Below are positions 20,816 through 33,285 of a DNA stretch of 64,000 nt, one piece after another. Location: the NCBI GenBank assembly GCA_024449915.1, contig JAMZAV010001282.1:124001-188000 (forward strand). The letters are read 5' to 3'. The position numbers were made by a program, and so were the translations under genes. This DNA comes from Sweltsa coloradensis (Eukaryota; Arthropoda; Insecta; Plecoptera; Chloroperlidae). The notes below the pieces were generated by a model, which was given only the letters and a program-made list of their open reading frames with translations, ran no database searches and had not been told where the DNA came from. The first letter of the stretch is position 1. Every line of letters starts with the position of its first letter.

Positions 20816-20996
20816 GTGCGCTGGCGTCTGGAGCGAGGTGTCTCGGAACAGACCGAGTCCCTAGTCCGAGGCTTTTACGAGGTTGTTGATCCGAGACTAG
20901 TGTCTGTGTTCGACGCCCGAGAGTTGGAGCTGGTCATCGCTGGAACCGCCGAGATCGATCTCGGAGACTGGCGCAAGAACACGGAATACAGATCAG
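20816..20996 (+). CDS. Hecw: HECW-type E3 ligase, exon 5 (end of N-lobe)
   Basis: The acceptor TTCCCCAG ends at 20815. Reads [20 protein letters not shown], then [20 protein letters not shown] and [21 protein letters not shown]...ID..DW..NTEY is diagnostic of Nedd4-family HECT domains. The donor G|GTACCA at 20997 leaves one base (phase 1). The acceptor, donor and human HECW exon content agree. Confidence 0.96.
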
Positions 20997-21295
20997 GTAC
21001 CACCGACAAGGCTGCGGAAATTATTACGTATTGCTGTTGGATGGTCCCGGGCAAAACAGGTTTTGACTTTGAATGTATCGGGTACAATTTTAATTGGGAT
21101 CACTTTGAAGTGCTATTGTGCCTATTGACTGTCCTATGGGGTTGGGTTGCATCAAGTAACAAACAATGAATACTTATGTATTTATAAATAATTGGATATA
21201 ATTTACCTACTTGGTATTTTGAAAAGACCTACCAAGCGATTTCATTTTAACATTGTAAAATAAACTGGCTCAAGCTCATCTGACAATTTTTATGT

Positions 21296-21385
21296 TTTAA
21301 TTAATTAATTAATTAATTAAAACATAAAAATTTAATTAATTAATTAAAACATAAAAATTTATATATTAATTAATTAATTAAAAAC
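21296..21385. repeat. (TTAA)n-type palindromic tract
   Basis: Alternating TTAATTAATTAA runs separated by AACATAAAAATTT, self-complementary over most of its length. Lies in the HECW intron just upstream of the hAT element. Confidence 0.85.
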
Positions 21386-21436
21386 CGATTTAAACGATTA
21401 ATGGTTACTTATGAACATTGATGTAAAGATGATTAT

Positions 21437-22345
21437 TAGGGGTGTGCGGGAAAGGATTTTTCAGACTCGGGACGGGATCGGGAATTTTACATTACAAAAT
21501 CCGGGAATCGGGACGGGATCGGGAAATTTTCCGACAAATAAATTAAATGCAGCATCTTTATATCACTTTATCAAGTACAAAAATTGCAAAGGATCACCAA
21601 ATTTCTCACATTGACTCACAATTTGACTTTAGGCTTAGGCCTAGGCCTAGCTACTTGAAGGGCCTAGGCCTAGGGCCTACTTGAAGGGCCTAGGCCTAGC
21701 TACTTGCAGGGCCTAGGCCTTACCCAAAATGAATTGGCCTAGGGTCCTAGTAATAATTAGGTTAGAAAGAATGGCCTGTGCTTTAGATTAGCCATGAAGG
21801 TTAGGCCTAGGCCTAAGACCAACTGGGAAGAGAGACCAAATTACAAATTAGCTAGTTGTAAGTTATACCTAGGCCTAGGGCCTGTCTAGGCTAGCATCCA
21901 TGGGCTTATCTTAACCACAGGCCTTTCTTTCTAACCAAATAATTAATTTTGGGTAGGCCTAGGCCCTAGGCTAAGACAAATATAAACACAAGTATGGACC
22001 TAGGCCCTTGCCTAAAGTCAATTTGTAAGTCAAGTCATTGTGATTAATTTGGTGGAGGCCTATTTCCCAGCTGTTTCAGGTCGAAAATCGAATATTATTT
22101 CGAGTTAGGAGGCACTGCACACTAGATAAGATACTATTACTAATGCATCAAGTAGGCACGCTAAACATCGCGGAAGGTGCTGCGATCTAGCGGGCACCGT
22201 GCAAACTGCTTACTGAATAGGCGGGAATTTCGATTTCCCGACTTTTGACTCAATCCCGACGAGTTTCGGGAAAAAAAACAACTCGAGATCGGGATCGGGA
22301 AACCAATTTCCCGATCCCGAAATGTCGGGATCCCGCACACCCCTA
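21437..22345. mobile_element. hAT-type element 1 with GGGATCGGG subterminal repeats
   Basis: Termini TAGGGGTGTGCGGGA and its inverse, with a perfect 8-bp duplication ATGATTAT (21429-21436 and 22346-22353). Inside each end are repeats of CGGGATCGGGA, mirrored between ends. The middle is filled with TAGGCC-rich sequence, including GGCCTAGGCCTAGCTACTTG-type units (about 21630-21720). No transposase. Lies within a HECW intron. Confidence 0.9.
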
Positions 22346-22441
22346 ATGATTATGCAAAATGGTGATGGAATGCTATAAAACAATAGGAATTAGTTTACAA
22401 TTACTCCATAACTAACAGCGATATGACGTCTGTCCATCCAG

Positions 22442-22640
22442 GCTACCACGACTGCCACCCTGTCATGACCTGGTTCTGGGCAGCAATCGAGCGCTTCTCC
22501 AACGAACAGCGACTGAGGCTGCTACAGTTCGTAACGGGAACGTCGAGCATTCCGTACGAGGGTTTCTCCGCGCTGCGAGGCTCGACCGGTCCGCGCAAGT
22601 TCTGCGTCGAGAAGTGGGGGAAGCCAAACAGTTTGCCGCG
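22442..22640 (+). CDS. Hecw: HECW-type E3 ligase, exon 6 (HECT C-lobe)
   Basis: The acceptor CATCCAG ends at 22441 and two bases complete the Gly codon split from exon 5, giving [19 protein letters not shown], then [20 protein letters not shown] and [11 protein letters not shown]. Covers the hinge and the first half of the catalytic C-lobe. It ends in CG|GTGAGT at 22641 (phase 2). Followed by the catalytic exon. Confidence 0.97.
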
Positions 22641-23229
22641 GTGAGTAAGAACACTCACACACTCTCCGGACAGAATTGAGCACAAAATGTTGCTTGTCAG
22701 AAAAGTGTCTTAGTGTTCATATGAATTGGCACAAAATTGCTCTGTTTTAGTTATATCTCGGACACTAGGCCCCTCCATGATATCAAAAAGTGATTTTTTA
22801 GAAACTTGTAGTTTTCTTCAAATTACATAGTAGGCCTCCTATAGCATACTGCATACATAAGCGACTGTTGTGACAAAACCATTTGTTGTGACTTTTGACT
22901 ATTATTATGAAAGCAAATTGTAAAATATGATTTATTTTGCTCTATAAATGTTGCTTTATTTACTATTTACTCAATTTCAAGCAGACACTGAATGCAAGCC
23001 GACCCCTGATTAAAAGTTCATCTAACATAAAAGTATATCATGTAAAAGCTCAACAGTTTGCCATCGATTCCAAGCCGGGGAGCCATTTTGAACTGCAAAA
23101 ATGTGTCAAAAAAGGTAGGCGTTGCAATCAAAATACGGTACTCATCCGTTAATATATTATTTATGCAATATAGGCCTCGGGTTTAAAAAGCTAGTTAAAA
23201 AAGTGGGGTTCCTCGATGGCGGCCTGTAA

Positions 23230-23454
<225 letters not shown>

Positions 23455-24758
23455 GCGAGTCGTCCGCCCGCCTTCGTCACTCAATAATTGCGTCCAATCA
23501 CAGTCCGTGCACTCAAGCTTGTCGCTTGCTAGTACACCACAGTACGTTGACACCAATCTTACCCATGCTTCGTGTATCGGTACGTTGCGGTTGCCGCCAG
23601 ATTAGTCATCACGCCTGAATCGTTTTTTTTTCTTCTTACAAATCCAAAGAGAAGTTATTTGGTTATAACTAAATTTTTATGATAATTGATAACCCAATTT
23701 TTCTATGGTTTATTGAATTATTTTTTGTTCAATATTTCTCTTGACAATTATGTTCATATAGCGTCAGCTTTTAAGTCGTCTTTTACATCAAGCAAAGTTA
23801 ACTTCGACCTTTTTTTAACTTTTGACGGTTGTTAAATTGCTAATGTTCTTCAAAACAGGTTAAACCGTAAGAAGTGTCTTATGTTCCATATTTACTCATG
23901 ATGAAATTCTGTCAAGAAATTGAAAATATTATTTTATAAACCATTTTTTAATTTTTTATTATTGAATCTATTATTAATCTAATGATTTTTTTTTGGATAT
24001 ACCACATTTTTGCTGCCAAAATCAGAGTACGTAGTTTAATGACCCGAAAATAATATATCAAGAGTATTAAATATTTGCAAAGCATGATGTATGATAATTG
24101 ATGTCCTAATAAGCCGAAAATGAATGCATTTCAAACGAAGAATTAATACATTATCCATAGCTAGATTAAAAACAAAACTTTCTCTTTGGAGTGCACAATA
24201 ATAAATTGCAAAAGTGTTGATTTGTATATTTTTTTTTAATCAGTGGTGATGCGTTGGCGATGATGCTACTTCAGAGGTGGCAACTGCAACGTAAGTTGAC
24301 ACTAAGTATATGTACACAGTTGTTAAATTTGTTGTTCACGCTGCTACCTTATTGTACGTTTTAGAGACTAGACCGTTCGTTAGGCTACGAGAGAATGGCA
24401 GTACGGAATTGTAACCACTGAACTCACTTGCCAAAGATGTTAGTTAGTGTGTCTCTGTTTTGTTGAGGTACTTGATCAAAATGTCGTCGTCAAAGTGTTG
24501 ATGGCTGGATCGCTCGTTGTTTAGTGCCCTGCCTCGCCCACATAAGAGTTTTGCAAGTACGAAACATTCACGATATTTCGCAGTTTATGGCAGAGATGTT
24601 TTAACGGTCTAAGAAAGGCATAACACCGATGTCTAAGAACTTCTTTATAGTGGGAGGAACTCTGCTATTGGCCGGCTTGCCACGAGTCATGACGCGTATG
24701 AAAACTCAGTTCTCATTGGCTAGGTTTTCCGATATATTTTATTATGTGATATAAACCA
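23455..24758 (+). other. Likely HECW 3' UTR and flank
   Basis: No further exon expected after the stop. AT-rich to the poly(A) signal at 24200. Beyond that, nothing recognised. Confidence 0.4.
24200..24205 (+). promoter_or_regulatory. Candidate poly(A) signal of the HECW gene
   Basis: AATAAA followed within 10-30 bp by GTGTTGATTTGTATATTTTT, a GU- then U-rich element. It would give a 3' UTR of about 770 bases. A second good AATAAA is at 33280. Confidence 0.4.
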
Positions 24759-24770
24759 TAAAAATTAATG

Positions 24771-24884
24771 ATATATTGGTGTGAGATAGGATCCAATAGC
24801 TAACCTTCAAAAAGTGATGGTGGCTGCTGAATTTCTTGATCTCGCACCAATATACTCCAGCCGATTGGCATTATCAACCTAACT
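24771..24884 (+). mobile_element. Short inverted-repeat family C, copy 1
   Basis: Flanked by a perfect 12-bp direct repeat TAAAAATTAATG (24759-24770 and 24885-24896). The body starts ATATATTGGTGTGAGATAGG, contains GTGATGGTGGCTGCT, and ends CAGCCGATTGGCATTATCAA plus a few bases. Terminal CACCAATATA inverts the start. It is 114 bp, an internally deleted version of the 27168 copy. Confidence 0.75.
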
Positions 24885-24896
24885 TAAAAATTAATG

Positions 24897-26142
24897 CGAG
24901 TGAAGAGAGAGATAGGGTACTAACCAACAGGTTACCTGAAGTGAAGCCTTAAAAAGTAATGTAAAACGACCATTAGGAAATTCAACAGGTCCAATATTGC
25001 CTTCTCTGCCAATTCGTAGAGTACGTGTATTTCGCTACTGACGATAAAACCGAAATATGTGTAAATCATTCAATTTTAAAAAATGAGCATGAATCGATCA
25101 AATCTAGAACAGAAAATGCCAAAATTGAATCACCGCCAAACAGCGAAATATGTGTAAATTACACAATAACAGTGAAATTTACAAAAATCGTGTTTTTAAC
25201 GACGAAAAGCACTAAAAATGGGAAATTTTTGTTAAATTACGGTGTAATTTTCACTATTGTATGTAGTACAGTTCAATCAACATAAGGTGTTATAAAATAA
25301 CTATCAGAAAAAATTATGAATTTAGTCTTAGTAACTAAAACCAGTCTGTTTATAAGTACATTCAAACTTTTTGATATATTGTTGGCTAGAATAATACGAC
25401 AGTCGCAAACGAAAATTACGTCGCATATAAATTTGTAATATAGATAAAACCGCTGAAATAGAGCTTTAACCAATAACACCGAAATCTCCAATTTTAAAAA
25501 CGAAATTTACTACAAAATAAAACCACTTTTACGGACCTCTACCAATTCGGTTTGTATTCCAGTAGAAACAGATAAAAATACAGACAAACTTAAATTTTTT
25601 TAGAGAATCTGAATACAATATTATATTATTTTGAATATTTTCCATAGATTTTTCATAGAAAAGTAAGAATTAATCTACCAGAAAGTTAACTATTTACTAC
25701 TGTACTTCTTCTACTTAGTCAGTAGAGTTGTTCTACAAAATTAAGTTGGGCAATATTTGCCTTGTTTTTCGATGGTTCGATGATCTAATAGCACCCACCA
25801 GGTACCTACTTGACAAGGTGTAAAACATTTCTAAACCGCCTTTATCCTTGACATACCGGTAGTTTCATTCTTCTGCAACATTTGTCAGATTATTATTTGT
25901 GTGGGGTAGGGCTAAAGATGGGCCTAAGATTTATCTAGTGCTTCAATCTTCCTTCCTCAATGCTTTTTATCACTTTACAGCATCAACACAAACTCAAATT
26001 TATGCCACATTGCCACCCTGCTAAACTTCTGTTTTGACTTTCTAGGGGTACTTGGGATAATTTGTGTGTGTTAAATGATCACCTACAATGGTTCTAATAA
26101 CAAGGGTAGACTACTACCAATGTTAAAACTACGCAAAATAAC
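24897..26142. other. AT-rich stretch without recognised features
   Basis: A short + frame at 25025-25285 has no recognisable domain. About 25130-25240 contains repeated AATATGTGTAAATTA-like blocks. Nothing else seen. Confidence 0.4.
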
Positions 26143-27075
26143 TAGGGATGTGCGGGTAGTGGTTTTTGAACTCGGGTCGGGCTCGGGTCGGGTAATTGAA
26201 AGTACCCTCGGGCTCGGGTAATTGAAGTACCCTCGGGTCGGGCTCGGGTAGTGAATTTTTTTTTTATTTGTGAATTCATTTTTTTTTTAAATTTCCTACA
26301 AAACAGTTTTGCATTGGTTGCAGGTAGCCACTCTGGGCTGTGTTGACACAAAGTACTTCCAAATCGGCGTCTTATGAACTTTTGCTTGAGTAGGCCTAGG
26401 CCTAGTACAGTGAAACCCTGCTATTATCGTTTTCCTGCATCAATCGTTCGTTATTCTCGGAAATAATATCGTAACAATCGTTTTCTAATATTTCCGATAC
26501 GAAAACCCCAAGAAAAACCGATGCGATCGCGTATTTTTCACTTCCGGCCGACGAAATCATGCGTTTGTACCAGCCATGCATCTGACGAAATCGCGCGTTT
26601 GCACCAGCCTTTCGGTCTGACTCCGCCCAACTCTCTGCTGCACGAAACGATGCCCACTAGATCGCAATTCGAGGCCTGCCGCCTAGGCATTAGACGATGT
26701 GTATTAGCGTTGTTTCTTTTCACCATTCGCCCACGTACGTAATATTCACTTGCATTATGCCGTTATTAGCGTTGAATAACCAGAACACGAGTAATGACGG
26801 TCAGTAGGGCCTATTACTCCAGCGAGAACAGCGCGGAAGAGCCAAGGACACAGCATCATAGCATAGCGCCGCCACGTCGTAGCGATTGTCCGCTCCGACG
26901 TCAGCTGTTCGTTTGGCGTGTGAGCGGGAGGTTTAAAAGGAGCCAGATTGGCGTGTTTCTTTATTACTTCTACCCGACCCGACTTTTTCGGGTAGAATTG
27001 AGCGGCCCGCACCCGGTCGGGTAATTTTACCTACCCTAAAATTACCCGTTTTTCGGGTACCCGCACATCCCTAAA
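26143..27075. mobile_element. hAT-type element 2 with GGGTCGGGCTCGGG subterminal repeats
   Basis: Ends TAGGGATGTGCGGGTA and CCCGCACATCCCTA. 8-mer AAAATAAC lies directly left (26135-26142) and at 27076-27083 on the right. Inside the left end are repeats of CTCGGGTCGGG; the right end carries the mirrored TACCCG type. The interior includes a CpG-rich part (about 26520-26940) without a recognisable gene. No transposase. Confidence 0.85.
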
Positions 27076-27167
27076 AAAATAACAGTTTTTAGTACTCTGT
27101 ACATGTGGAAGTTTAATTTGGTCATCTTCAATCTGTGAGTTTTGTAAATATATGTGATGGTTTTATA

Positions 27168-27408
27168 TTGGTGCGAGATCGGATCCAACAGCTTTCCTTC
27201 GAAAAGTGATGGTGGCTGCTTAATTTCTTGATAAATACGAGACATAAATATGTACAAAACTTGTTTTTCTATTGAGTGATCAAGACGTGTTGAATATCTA
27301 TTTATCAAGAAATTCGGGTTCCACCATAACTATTCGAAGGTACTTAAGCTGTTATATCCTATGTCACACCAATATAATCCAGCCGATTGGCATTCTATCA
27401 ACACAACC
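27168..27408 (+). mobile_element. Short inverted-repeat family C, copy 2
   Basis: Flanked by TGTGATGGTTTTATA (from 27153 and from 27409), a direct repeat of about 15 bp. GATCGGATCCAACAGC...TTCGAA...GGTGGCTGCTTAATTTCTTG is mirrored by CAAGAAATTCGGG...TTCGAAGG...AGCTGTTATATCC. Ends CAGCCGATTGGCATTCTATC plus AACACAACC, like copies 1 and 3. No ORF. Confidence 0.75.
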
Positions 27409-27719
27409 TGTGATGGTTTTATATATATTACCTACTATGTATTAAGTATTACTGTAGGTAAATTAAATTTCTATTTGTTGGGTTCATGGATGTGTTTGAA
27501 GGAAGATGATCAACAGCTCACCTGAAACGTACATAGTATGTACTGGGTAACTGTATAGACTTAGTACGAAGGGTTTCGTCGACAATTGTCTTGTTAAATG
27601 TTTATGTCAATTGTCAACTAATGGCGTTTTCCATTGGCATGCACAGTGTCCCCACTCAGTTTGAGCTGAAATCGTCTTTGCACTCGCGAAGTGTACCAGG
27701 CTGATTGTCAATTAGGTAC

Positions 27720-28205
27720 TAGGGATGACATCGGGTACTCGGGTACCCGACTCCTACCCGACTCCTATCGGAGTCGACTCCATTTTCAAGGAGTCGACCC
27801 CCAAAAAAAAAAAAAAAAAATTTAAATTTAAATTTTGTTAATGATAAATTGAATGAGATTGCACTTGTTGTCTCGTTAGTCGTTATCTTATCTCAAAACG
27901 TAAACATAAAACATCAGCGAGAGTCTTGGCCGGGCCAAGAGACAAGCAAGCTAGCGGGTGGAGTTAGTTATTGGGATTTTAGGGCACAAAACATTAAAGT
28001 TAACAGTGCCCATCGAGGGTGGGGGGGGGTAACGGCCGGACAGCGTTGTGCAACTAGAGTAGTGGGCTAAAAATAACTTTTGCAAAAAAAAATCAAAAAT
28101 ATATATATATTTTTTTTTTTTTATTGCGGATCGGGGAGTCGACTCCTACCCGGTTCCAAAGGCTCTGGAGTCGACTCCAATATTTACTACCCGATGTCAT
28201 CACTA
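27720..28205. mobile_element. hAT-type element 3 with ACTCCTACCCG subterminal repeats
   Basis: Ends TAGGGATGACATCGGGTA and CCCGATGTCATCACTA with a perfect 8-bp duplication TTAGGTAC (27712-27719, 28206-28213). Internal GACTCCTACC and GGAGTCGACTCC motifs occur at both ends in inverted orientation. It is 486 bp with no coding capacity; short frames inside are chance. Confidence 0.9.
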
Positions 28206-28756
28206 TTAGGTACACTTCTATGTACAAGACAAGTGCAACATGGTTACAAATTAGCAAGAAGTTTGAATAAGTATCAGCTTTTAATGCCAGCAGGGGTTAA
28301 CTTGTCGGGTGGCAGGAACTAACAGCACGGAGTTCTTTACTGACACCGCAGTATAACAATCTTATACAGTTGCAGATCTTGTTGCAAAACTTTCACGCGC
28401 TCCTAGCTATCAACTACAACCAGTGTCGCGAAGGTTTGCCTCGGGGGGGTGGGGGGTGCATTAAAGTTTCGATACTGTCTATTATTGTTATACTGTGACT
28501 GACACCTGGACTCAGTGCAACCCAGTGCAGCACTCGTACGCACTCAAGGCGCCAGTGCATCGATGGAAAATGCCTCGCAAGTTTCAAGAATTTCCCCTTA
28601 GTACTAAGTTTAGGATAAATAAACCTAACTGAGAACGAGATGACAGTGGAACAATTTGCCAATGCATCACTTCCTTTATTATTTATATTTTTAAGGGCTC
28701 AATTTGTATTTATTATTTATTGTTTTTTAAGTAAAAGATATTTCTAAACTAATTAT

Positions 28757-29168
28757 TAGGGATGTGCGGTTATGGGTATTCAAAATTTAAAATAAAATAT
28801 TTTGATTATTTAGTACTACGCTCAAAGTTGAGAATTCGCTACTAAAATCAAGTACAAAAATGGTTTTAAATATTTTTTTTTCAATGCAGATAGGAAATAT
28901 TTTATTTTTGTCCATACCCTTGCCATTGATTATCAAAATTCTCTGAAGAGAGATTAATTTTTTTAAATGTTGACTAAATGTTACTCTAGTCATATGTCAG
29001 TCATCACTTTTGGCACCTACTCACAGACTAGCATAAATAAAATAACTATTTGATGTATGATCTGTCACGAAAGTATGAGTACGTAATTTGAGTATAATGC
29101 AGACATGCAGTTGGACTCGATAAGAGTAACTTTTACTACTCAGACTCTCAAGGACTTGCACACCCCTA
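28757..29168. mobile_element. hAT-type element 4
   Basis: Ends TAGGGATGTGCGG and the inverse of TAGGGGTGTGCAAG, with a perfect 8-bp duplication CTAATTAT (28749-28756, 29169-29176). 412 bp, AT-rich interior, no obvious simple subterminal repeat, no transposase. Confidence 0.9.
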
Positions 29169-29571
29169 CTAATTATCATTCTATCTCTTACAATAACCTC
29201 TTCTTCTTCTTCTCTTTTAAGAATGTGCAGTGAAAACATGCACAATTGAGTTAAGTTTAAAGTTAAACTAAAATAAGTTGAGAAAGAAGGCTTTTTATTT
29301 CCAAGACTGCGTCCTTATGTTTTCTTTTATGCACCTTTATGTTTTTAACTTTTCAACACTCAACTTTGTATTTCCTATCCAGGTACGTACCTACAGCTAT
29401 CGGGAACTAGTTGTCGAGTCAAAGGTCGTACACAATACTCACCATATTCCTATGCTATCTCCAGTTTACACCTTTTGAGTTTTGAGAAACTATTGTATTT
29501 ACTCTTGATGAAATCCCCGAAACTAAATTAACCCACGAACAACAAAAACCGGTTAAGTACCAGTGTTAAAA

Positions 29572-29859
29572 ATACTGTGTTTGTGAATGTGTTTGGGGAA
29601 AGAAGAAAGGGAACCAACAGCTTATCTTCAACGAGATTGGCAGCTGTGTGAAACTGGCTGATTAGTGATTAACATATATATATATATATATTTACTAAAC
29701 ATAAACAACATACACAATGTTGTAAATATAGTTACATAATGTTAACCAGCCAGTTTCACGCAGCTACCCCCATCGTTTAAGGTAAGCTGTTGGTCTCCTT
29801 TCTTCTTTCCCCAACCACAAACACTAACCTAGAAGATAGGCATCCTATCACAACCAACA
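29572..29859 (+). mobile_element. Short inverted-repeat family C, copy 3
   Basis: Flanked by CAGTGTTAAAA (29561-29571 and 29860-29870). The hairpin arms contain TTTGGGGAAAGAAG, CCAACAGCTTA and GTGAAACTGGCTG, mirrored on the right. A (TA)n run sits in the loop. The end reads ATAGGCATCCTATCACAACC, matching the end of copy 2. Confidence 0.7.
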
Positions 29860-31197
29860 CAGTGTTAAAATTACATTATTTAAGATTTCTTAGCAATTAG
29901 CCGACATTATGTAATTAATTGTATACGTATTACGTAATCCTATTTACAACACTATAATCTCAATTTATTTGTAGTTAATTTAGATTTTGTATGATGGCCC
30001 CTACAAGTCTGCAATGCATGAAAATCATATGTATAAGCAATACTAATAGCAGACTCCTTCACGCCCACTGACTAATCAACCAGTAACCGGCTGATAAACA
30101 AACTATACTCGGAGAAGAGCCAGTGATATGATATTAAAATATAGTTATACACATCTTGCAGGAGGCCTTTAGTATGTTCGTCGAGCTCGACGAACAAGTT
30201 AATATGCACCATTGTCAGCCGTCACGCCAACGTTTTTAGTTTGTTCGGTGGATAACTTTTATTGTAACATTACTGTAAACAAGTCAGTAGTAAAAACTAG
30301 ACCCTAAGAGCTTAACTATAAATATTTAATGGTTTCACATAATTTTGAATGTATAATAGTCTACTGTAGATTATAAGCACTTAGGATACTATATTAGTTA
30401 ATCCGAGTACGCTCCTTAGTAAAGATTGCACATGCTGTCATTTCTTTTACATTTAGAGTAAAGTAAATACTAAATAGGTAATAATATACGTTTAATATTT
30501 ATAAAACCTTATGGTTGTATATTCTGATTTAGCTACTGACGCTGCTTGGACTTTGAGACACAAATGTGAACGTACTGAATAGTTGCGCTCTGCGTGAGAA
30601 CAGCGGTTGCACTCGATATTTTCAGGGTTTATAATCGTTAATCGCTTTTATTGTAAATACAAAAAGTTGGCACTGAATGAATAAACTAAATTGGTATTTT
30701 ATTTTGTAAACACCAAATTAATCGGTAAGATTTCTAATTGCACACTTGAAAAAATCTTGTATCGATCTGTTATTTAAGGTTACGAAGCACTCAATCTCAT
30801 GCAACCTACATACTAATACTACAACGTAATGTACCAATTACCTAATGGAGAGTGTCCTTAGCTTGGTAAAATAAAACAACATTGGAATTGAATTTTATTA
30901 CATTTCAATGCCATTCGTTACTTAAATACACTTTACTAATTGTGTATTTGTGGAAAAGTCGAATCGGGTGTTTTGGATAAAATTTTCGATTTTGATGAAA
31001 TAGATGTTTTCCAGCAGCTGCCTTGTAAGTGGTAAATAATTTTTAAGTAAACAATTGTTGAACTTATCTCATTTGTCAAAAACAGTAGAACCATAAATGT
31101 TGTGTTATACATAATTAATTAATGATGCTAGTCAAGATAAGATAAGCATTTTAGGTGTATTTTTATTTTTCTGGGGCATTATAATATTGTATTTATC

Positions 31198-31651
31198 TAG
31201 AGATGACATTGGTACATAATATGAACCCAAGTACCGATTGATTATAAATCAATTCTTGATTTATTCAGCGGTACTAATTTGACGAAAGTAAGGTATGAAT
31301 GACTTCTTTTACTGTACATACCTGAATCTAAGCAAACCCTTATTGTCAGGAAGCTTAGACCAAATTACATTCCATCTAAATGCAGATTTTGATGACCTTT
31401 ACATTATTTTACTTTGAAAATGTAAACAAATATACTAGTATTTTTCAAATAAATTTGATATACTGTATTATATTTAATAGGAAGTAAACAACAAATGAAT
31501 TCTGCAGTTTCACACTTTGAAAAACACCGAGTAAGAAGGGTTCGTGTGAAGATTTCATTAATTCTTTATCGAACAATTCAAGAATTAATCGATCAATTAG
31601 ATTAGATTTGGGTGCATTGCGATTTGTATCTGAGACCTGATGTCATCTCTA
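31198..31651. mobile_element. hAT-type element 5 (TAGAGATGACATTGG ends)
   Basis: TAGAGATGACATTGG and the inverse of its right end ATGTCATCTCTA resemble element 3 (TAGGGATGACATCGG). Inside, ATTGATTATAAATCAATTCTTG is mirrored by CAAGAATTAATCGATCAAT. No perfect 8-bp duplication could be matched, so it is older or the ends are slightly off. Confidence 0.6.
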
Positions 31652-33279
31652 GTATTAGGGTGTAGTGTATTACCATTACTGTTTAATTATGTGTATAGAA
31701 TTGTTATGTAGGGGTACAAACCACAAATGTGTTTCAAGAAACATTGTTTTGTTGAAGGCAAAGTTGGGTTGGGCACCTTCTTCACTCTGGCAGACCGGAC
31801 TGCACAAACTGCATTCTAGGCTAGGAAAACTCGATTTATGCGTACATTGACTAAATAGTAAACATGCAGGAGTTATCGTGGTTACCAAGAGATAAAGCCA
31901 CAACTTGCTAGTGTTTCCATTATACTGTCATTTCAAGGATACTGTACAGTGTGCTTCATTCTACCACAAGCTTCCTTTTAAAAATGTTTTGTCAACTCAA
32001 AATTTTCTTTCTTTCTGAACAAATTTGTATTTTAATTAAAAATGGCTATTGGCTAGTTTCATTTTTAAATAAGATCTATTTAGTTTTTGCTGAAATTCAC
32101 ATAATGGTAAAATAGGGTTTATCACATTTTGGGTAACATAATTATGGTTTGATGTCATATTATGTTACAGTTTGTCTATTATCATTGCCAAATCTGGATC
32201 GATGTTTGTTTATAACATGTGATTGATGAATTGCTGAAAATAATGTAAATATTCCATTATAAAACTTATACCTTGATTAAACTTCAGAATCTATGAAAAT
32301 ATTATGTTGAGTTGAGACTAAACATTTTAAACGTTATCTAATACTTGGTCAATGAAACACACCTGTTCCATTATATTATGTATTTCTAAATACTCAAGAC
32401 TAACAATTATCATCTCCCTCTAAAATACCATATGACTTAAGTAGCACAACCCCAGAAGTGGCAGTACGATCTTTTGCTTGATCAATTTGTAAGTTCATAT
32501 TAAATTAATATTATTAATATTGAAGGTAGTGGTAGAGGTTTACGAAAGAGTGTTGATCACTCTTAGCAAGTTGTGGAATTTATCTGCTCGATTCCGAAGC
32601 AGAATGTTGTACCGTGCCTCTGCATAATATACGGGACCATAGTAGATAATTCAACTACTACATAGTGTGCACGGCTGCCCAAGATACGTTATGAAAACAG
32701 GTTGGGTTGTGATAAGTTAGTAGAAAAGTGTCAAGAGGCTAGAATCTCACCAGAGTATACGTACATACCTGCATTGATTTCCATTTTTAACATCTTGTGT
32801 CGAGGTATTTTTACGTTTATATTGTCAATTTGAAATCTAAGCAATGTTTGATTGACATAAGACTACTACTAATATCTTAAATTAAATCACAAAAAAGCAT
32901 TATTTTTATGTACATCTTATTTTGCATACTTCTTTCATCGTAAAGATCTGGGAATACATTTCACGTTTTGTTATTTTTTAAATGACATTTTAAACATTGC
33001 GTTGTTTGATTGTACTCATTTACGCACAATGTGAAAACGAGTCTCTTTCTCTTCCGGGTCATCTTTCCTATCGTCGTATTCCGTGGTTTGTATCCCTACT
33101 AGAAGTGGAAGCTAGTTTACATTCTAAAGGTGAATGTTCATTGCCTATTGTGAGTTTTTCCAGACATTCCATTGTTGTTGTTGATCACATTGCTCATGTC
33201 TTCAATATGTGACGTATTACTCTCTATTTTTATTGTTGTGCTGTCATGTTTGTTTTATTGGCTACGATATATTTGAGAA

Positions 33280-33285
33280 AATAAA
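33280..33285 (+). promoter_or_regulatory. Poly(A) signal, owner unknown
   Basis: AATAAA followed by GTTTTGTCATTATTG, in a less repetitive stretch. Could be a distal site for a long HECW 3' UTR or the end of an unrecognised transcript. Confidence 0.25.
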
